Shown here one piece after another: positions 60,030 through 64,000 of a stretch of DNA of 64,000 bases. How positions within the stretch are numbered: position 1 is the first letter of the stretch; each line of letters begins with the position of its first letter. The position numbers and the translations under genes are program-made. This stretch comes from Candidatus Hebobacterum abditum (GTDB taxonomy: Bacteria > Armatimonadota > Hebobacteria > Hebobacterales > Hebobacteraceae). The notes under the pieces were generated by a model that did not search any database, was not told where the DNA came from, and saw nothing but the letters and a program-made list of their open reading frames with translations. The stretch spans positions 62,001 to 126,000 of the forward strand of contig JALGXW010000014.1 of the NCBI GenBank assembly GCA_029821875.1, written 5' to 3'.

Positions 60030-61820
60030 CTAGCTGCGAGAGTCGCCGGGAGAGGACTGCTCTTCCATCAGGGTGCGCCGGACCTGTCGGCGCTTCACCT
60101 TCAGCGCGGAGGTCCGCGGCAGAGCGCGGTCCCAGAAGTGAACTCGCCGTATCCGCTGGTAGCCGGGGAGCGCCCGGGAGATGCGCGAGAGGGCCGACTC
60201 GATCTCTCGCCTGCGGGCATCGACCGGCGGGGCGTCTTCGGCGTCGTCGAGCACGATGACGGCATGGGGCGCCTGGCCCGCGCCCCCGGGCTCGGGCACG
60301 CCGACCACGCAGAACTCCTTGACGTGTGGCAGCTCCCGGTAGAGCCATTCGATCTCGTCCGGGTAGACGTTCTTGCCGGCACCGGTCACGATGACATCAT
60401 CTGCGCGCCCGGCGAGCACCAGGTGGCCGTCTCGTCCGAGCCGTCCGCGGTCGCCGGTTCGGAACCAGTCGCCGGAGAAGGCCCGCCGCGTGGACTCCTC
60501 GTCGCCGAAGTATCCCGAGAAGACGCAGGCCCCCCTGACCATGACGTCGCCCACGCCGTCTTCGTCCGGCTGCTCGACCCGCAGCTCTACCCCGGGGAGA
60601 GGGGAGCCCACCGTCCCACAGCGGGGCCGCGCCGGGCGGTTCAGGGTGAGGACGGGCGAGGTCTCGGTGAGCCCGTATCCCTCGCAGGCTGTGAATCCCA
60701 TCAGATCGAGAGCGTGGAACACATCGGGCGCGAGTGGCGCGCCGCCGCTGACTAGCAGGCGGATGCGCCCTCCAAAGCGGCTGTGTACGGGGCGGTAGAG
60801 CGCAGCTCTGAGCCGCCGGAAGACCGGCGCCAGAGGCGGGATCACCGTTGCGAGCCCGCGACAGAAGTGAGCCACACCACGGAGCGGGACGTGCAGCGCT
60901 CGTCTATGCAGGGGCGCCGACTCGATCCTCTCCCCGATCCGCCTCGCCAGCAGCGCGTAGAGCCGAGGCACGCCGATCATGATGGTCGTTCTCGTCGCCG
61001 CCATCGCTTCGAGCAGACCGGTCGGCGTGAGGCGGTCAATGTAGGTGATGGTCGCGCCGGCGCTCATGGGCGCCAGCAGTCCGGCCGTGAATCCCAACAC
61101 GTGGTAGAGGGGCAACACCGAGAGGAACTCATCCGAAGGGCCGATCGACACGACCTGTCTGAGGGCTCGCACGTTCGCGAGGAGGTTCGCATGTGTCAGG
61201 GGCACACCCTTCGGGGCGAGAGTCGTTCCCGAGGTGAAGGGCATGAAGGCCCACTGGCTCGCGGCTTCTTCTCCCGCCTCCCCCGGTGTCCGGGAGGCCT
61301 CTTGCTCGGCCGGCTCATCAGCGGGGGTGGACTCGCCCGGGAGATCCGCGAACGCGTCCACATCGAATATCTCGCGCTCGCCTGCTCCTTCGACGGCGAC
61401 AGAGCGGACGCGTTCTCGAACGCGCCGCGAGAGCAGCCAGACGCGAGCCTCCGTCTTCTCGGACAGGGCCACGATATCGCGTTCGCCAAGCTCCGGATCC
61501 AGCGGCACCAACACCGCTCCCTGCACGATCAGGGCGAAGAGGGCCACCACCCAGCCGAGCGAGTTCTCGGAAACCAGAAGCACCCGGTCGCCGCGGCCAA
61601 CTCCGGCCGCCGAGAGCACGCGCCCCCAGGCTTCGGCCCGGTCTTGCAGCTCGCCGTAGGTCAGCCTATCCCAGCGGCCGCCCCGCAGGACCTGCAGCGC
61701 TGTCTTGTCCTCGTGGTCCCGCGCTGCTCTGTCCAGGAAGCCGACGAGCGTGTCCCCCTCAGATGCTCCGCCTGGCACGGAGTGCGCCTGGGCTCTGTTC
61801 GGTTCGGTCATGTCGGCCAC
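60030..61820 (-). CDS. AMP-dependent long-chain acyl-CoA synthetase-like ligase
   Basis: The protein has 596 residues. The adenylation P-loop is FMPFTSGTTLAPKGVPLTH. A5 is GYGLTETSPVL, A7 WFRTGDRGRL, A8 GRADDVIVTGAGKNVYPDEI, and the catalytic Lys lies near the end in SALKVKRR. The LTYGELQDRAEAWGRVL start is that of FadD-like enzymes. It activates a fatty or aromatic acid with ATP and CoA. It lies upstream of the PD40 lipoprotein gene on the minus strand with an 84-bp gap. Confidence 0.92.
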   Translation of the reverse strand: MADMTEPNRAQAHSVPGGASEGDTLVGFLDRAARDHEDKTALQVLRGGRWDRLTYGELQDRAEAWGRVLSAAGVGRGDRVLLVSENSLGWVVALFALIVQGAVLVPLDPELGERDIVALSEKTEARVWLLSRRVRERVRSVAVEGAGEREIFDVDAFADLPGESTPADEPAEQEASRTPGEAGEEAASQWAFMPFTSGTTLAPKGVPLTHANLLANVRALRQVVSIGPSDEFLSVLPLYHVLGFTAGLLAPMSAGATITYIDRLTPTGLLEAMAATRTTIMIGVPRLYALLARRIGERIESAPLHRRALHVPLRGVAHFCRGLATVIPPLAPVFRRLRAALYRPVHSRFGGRIRLLVSGGAPLAPDVFHALDLMGFTACEGYGLTETSPVLTLNRPARPRCGTVGSPLPGVELRVEQPDEDGVGDVMVRGACVFSGYFGDEESTRRAFSGDWFRTGDRGRLGRDGHLVLAGRADDVIVTGAGKNVYPDEIEWLYRELPHVKEFCVVGVPEPGGAGQAPHAVIVLDDAEDAPPVDARRREIESALSRISRALPGYQRIRRVHFWDRALPRTSALKVKRRQVRRTLMEEQSSPGDSRS

Positions 61821-61924
61821 CGGATGACGCCCGGCGCCATCCCTTCAGTGTGCGGGCCTAGTTCGACCGGCGACCGACTTCTCCCCGACCGGCAGCCGTC
61901 CTGCCATCCGAGCAGGAGCGCACA

Positions 61925-61948
61925 GGGCAGAAGCCGCGTCTCCTGTCC
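61925..61948. repeat. Dispersed hairpin repeat, degenerate copy
   Basis: GGGCAGAAG-CCGCGT-CTCCTGTCC, with a stem of about 7 of 9 pairs. It lies in the divergent gap between the acyl-CoA ligase and the exported protein at 62040. Confidence 0.5.
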
Positions 61949-62039
61949 TTCTGTTGCCCTCTCTGGCATGGCCCCCTCCAGGCGACCGGGAGAGAACTAC
62001 TGCACCGTGCAGTTGTCCAAACGAGTAGGGGGGAGTGAC

Positions 62040-63125
62040 GTGCGCACCGTTGCGATGGCTGCTGCCTTGGTGGTGCTGCTCGCCGTGGGAGCCGCGCATG
62101 GTGGCGAATCCCACTACTGGATCGGCGCGGCTGGCGTGCCATCCCCGCTGAGTCAGTCATACGTGGAAGTCACGTCCGTGCGTGTGACGATAACCTTCGC
62201 CCCACGGGGATGCGCTACCGACGAAGTGCTGGTGCGGGCGGAGTTCGAGCTCGACTGCGAGCGCAACACCGAACTGCAAGACGTGGAGGTGGGGTTCCCC
62301 GTCGCGTATCCGTACCTGTACCCCATGCCCCTCGACTCCGAGTACCCGACCCCGCCAACCGCATATGTCAAGCTCGACGGCTGCCCCGTGCCAGCGCGCT
62401 TCATGTTCCTCTGTGAACTCGCCGAACCGATCGTCGAAGAGTGGTTGACGGAAATAGACAGGCTGCTGGAGCGCGAGCCGGCGCTGCGCGAGGCAGTGAA
62501 GGCCGCTCGGGTCAGCGGCGACGAAGCGGCTCTCGCTGGCTGGCTGCGGGGGAATCTGCCCGAGGAGCGCTTCTCGACGCTCCGTGCATCGTACATCGCA
62601 GAGGGGCTGCTGGCTGGCCCTGGGTGTCCCTCTGACTACTGGTATGACTACCGCGTCGAGGCCGCCCTGCTGTGGTTGGACCCGGACAGGGAGGGGGTCA
62701 ATCCCTACTGGGAGCTTCTAGAGAAGTGGGGCCACGAGGTGCTGCTACTCGACCCGAGGACTGAGCACCTCAGGGACGCCCGCGACCTTGAGCCCGAACC
62801 CGGCTTGGGTGCGTTCGTGTTTCCGGTGCGGCTGGATCCCGGGAAGACTCACACGCTGGTGGTGCAACATCGGCAGAGACTGGGCGGGACGGTCCACCTT
62901 GGCCCTCCGCCCTTCAAGGGCCTGCGCTACAACCTGACGAACGCGAGGCGCTGGGGACGGCCTGAGCGCGTCAGCATCGAAGTGAGGATACCAGCGACCT
63001 GGAGCAAGGCCGCGATCCGACCGGCACCCAGCTCCACGGCGAGAGAGGGCGGCTTCCGCGTCTACCGAATGCGCATGGCGCGTCCGGTGGAGGAGTTGTA
63101 CATCTCCGCTGTGCCAGCAGGCTGA
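62040..63125 (+). CDS. Exported protein of unknown function
   Basis: The protein has 361 residues. A signal peptide (VAMAAALVVLLAVGAAHGG) is followed by a beta-rich part (VEVTSVRVTITFAPRGCATD, ELQDVEVGFPVAYPYLY) that resembles DUF4424-like or related exported proteins, in which an inner strand pattern is followed by a long loop. Later parts (KTHTLVVQHRQRLGG, FKGLRYNLTNARRWGRPERV) again look like beta-sandwich strands. The GTG at 62040 has GGGGGGAG upstream; a much longer upstream frame is not conserved in content. I do not recognise a function. Confidence 0.6.
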   Translation: MRTVAMAAALVVLLAVGAAHGGESHYWIGAAGVPSPLSQSYVEVTSVRVTITFAPRGCATDEVLVRAEFELDCERNTELQDVEVGFPVAYPYLYPMPLDSEYPTPPTAYVKLDGCPVPARFMFLCELAEPIVEEWLTEIDRLLEREPALREAVKAARVSGDEAALAGWLRGNLPEERFSTLRASYIAEGLLAGPGCPSDYWYDYRVEAALLWLDPDREGVNPYWELLEKWGHEVLLLDPRTEHLRDARDLEPEPGLGAFVFPVRLDPGKTHTLVVQHRQRLGGTVHLGPPPFKGLRYNLTNARRWGRPERVSIEVRIPATWSKAAIRPAPSSTAREGGFRVYRMRMARPVEELYISAVPAG

Positions 63126-63160
63126 CCGGATGGGGGCCCGCCGCCGGCGACTCGACTGTT

Positions 63161-63183
63161 GGGCAGGAGCTCGCCTCCTGCCC
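63161..63183. repeat. Dispersed hairpin repeat
   Basis: GGGCAGGAG-CTCGC-CTCCTGCCC, a perfect 9-bp stem with a 5-base loop. A tail CCCCCAACGCTTTCCAGCG follows it, partly like the tail of the copy at 36430. It lies 35 bp after the preceding stop codon. Confidence 0.75.
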
Positions 63184-63228
63184 TGCGAACTGCCTCCCCC
63201 AACGCTTTCCAGCGTGAGGGCATGTGGC

Positions 63229-64000
63229 ATGCAGAAGCTGAACGTCGGCGTGGTCGGGCTTGGCCTGGGGCGTCACTTCACGGCCGCCCTCGCGGCCAGC
63301 GACGCGGTCGGGCGTATCGCGATCTGTGACAGGGATGAGCGACGGGTGGCGCGAGTGCGGACCGACCTTCCCGCCGTCGCGGCGGGATACGCCGACCTCG
63401 ACGAGATGCTCGGACGGGAGTCGCTAGATGCCGTCAGCATCGTGACTCCCGACCACCTCCACCGGCCGCATGCGGAGCTGTGCCTGCGGGCCGGTTGTCA
63501 CGTGCTGCTGACGAAGCCCCTGGCGACCAACCTCCAGGACGGCCGCGCCATAGTGCGGGCCGCGGAGGCGGGGGGGCGGAAGCTGATGGTGGCCCACGAG
63601 CGCCGCTGCCGCACCCACATCCGGCACGTCAAGGCGATGCTCGAGGCGGGCGACCTCGGCGATATCATCCATGTCCGCATCGACGCCATTCAGGACAAGC
63701 GCGGCCAGTTCCAGGCCGCGCCCTGGTATGCCTCAGCCGAGGCCGGCCGCACCGCGCTCGTCGGGTCGGGTATCCACGAGGTGGACCTGCTGCGCCACTT
63801 GATCGCCCGCCCGATCGAATCCGTCTCCGCCCACAGCAATCGGCTCGGCGACCTCGACTTCCCGAAGGACAAGACCACGGCCGCGCTGTTTCGCTTCGCC
63901 GGCGGCACCGTCGGCCAGGTGACCGTCACCTATGAGGCCCACTGGCCGAAGGCCGGCGTCATCGACGACCACTTCCGGCTCGTCGGCACGAAGGGGCTCA
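63229..64000 (+). CDS. Gfo/Idh/MocA-family oxidoreductase, cut by the window end
   Basis: The first 257 codons are present and the frame is open to the last base. The Rossmann loop is VGVVGLGLGRHFTAAL, TKPLATNLQDG stands for the EKP signature, and GSGIHEVDLLRHL carries the His-Asp-type active helix. Family members have about 350-400 residues, so a third of the gene is missing. The ATG at 63229 is preceded by GCGTGAGGGCATGTGG, a moderate ribosome site. The substrate is unknown. Confidence 0.88.
   Translation, partial: MQKLNVGVVGLGLGRHFTAALAASDAVGRIAICDRDERRVARVRTDLPAVAAGYADLDEMLGRESLDAVSIVTPDHLHRPHAELCLRAGCHVLLTKPLATNLQDGRAIVRAAEAGGRKLMVAHERRCRTHIRHVKAMLEAGDLGDIIHVRIDAIQDKRGQFQAAPWYASAEAGRTALVGSGIHEVDLLRHLIARPIESVSAHSNRLGDLDFPKDKTTAALFRFAGGTVGQVTVTYEAHWPKAGVIDDHFRLVGTKGL

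Noticed and set aside
60783-62039. An in-frame upstream extension of the exported protein at 62040
   Set aside because: The extension is antisense to the acyl-CoA ligase and Arg-rich. The signal peptide and ribosome site fit the GTG at 62040.

Overview
The window is 64 kb of GC-rich, densely coding bacterial chromosome. It holds about 47 protein-coding genes that I accept, several broken genes or gene remnants, no rRNA or tRNA that I can see, no CRISPR array and no transposase. The envelope genes suggest a diderm. Three exported proteins end in triple SLH domains, which attach to peptidoglycan or its polymers. Two tandem genes encode CBM9-like plus DUF5916 proteins that end like outer-membrane beta-barrels. 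Together with many Gfo/Idh/MocA oxidoreductases, URO-D-family and phosphotriesterase-family proteins, GxGYxYP and FG-GAP proteins, this recalls uncultured Armatimonadota, Hydrogenedentota or PVC-like lineages. The phylum cannot be fixed from this sequence alone. The hgcAB pair implies an anaerobic lifestyle.

Layout. 1-9.5 kb: a frameshifted ECF sigma factor with a membrane-anchored PD40 propeller protein, then a surface-protein island (PD40-SLH, SGNH hydrolase, GxGYxYP-SLH, FG-GAP/ASPIC-SLH). 9.6-16.6 kb: a predicted propeller protein, a GNAT-like protein, small membrane proteins, a HAD hydrolase and a Gfo/Idh/MocA oxidoreductase. 16.7-23 kb: a TauE/SafE exporter, a sulfatase-fold enzyme, an isochorismatase-like hydrolase, and an ECF sigma factor fused to a BtrH-like domain and overlapping a Tat-exported protein with the same domain. 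Fragments of the exporter and of the sigma promoter/start are duplicated here. 23-31.2 kb, minus strand: two DUF5916 paralogues (one with an internal TAG), a DUF4097 repeat protein with a DUF2089 regulator, and a serine hydrolase. 31.6-34.6 kb: a lipoprotein, hgcA-hgcB (mercury methylation) and a URO-D-superfamily methyltransferase candidate. 34.6-41.3 kb: a phosphotriesterase-family protein, a permease, a nucleotidyltransferase/phosphotransferase/GNAT/phosphotransferase cluster and an MscS channel. 41.3-52 kb: a GNAT fused to about 900 residues behind a leader-peptide-like region, a DUF4097 protein, a PfkB kinase, an EEP nuclease, a QueG-like Fe-S protein, a third phosphotransferase, a DUF1638 protein and a zinc-ribbon serine hydrolase. 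52-58.7 kb: a flavoprotein, cysM, a methyltransferase, a DRE-TIM aldolase, a class-III aminotransferase and an oxidoreductase, closed by a strong terminator. 58.7-64 kb: a PD40 lipoprotein, an acyl-CoA ligase, an unknown exported protein and an oxidoreductase cut by the window end.

Themes. The best-defined function is the hgcAB pair, whose key motifs are intact. The least-described arrangement is the sigma factor/BtrH-like pair with its duplicated upstream block. A family of short hairpin repeats (core GGGCAGGAG, short loop, CTCCTGCCC) recurs in at least ten intergenic gaps. Sigma70-like promoters with exact 17-bp spacers precede two short leader peptides followed by hairpins, suggesting leader-based control of at least two genes.
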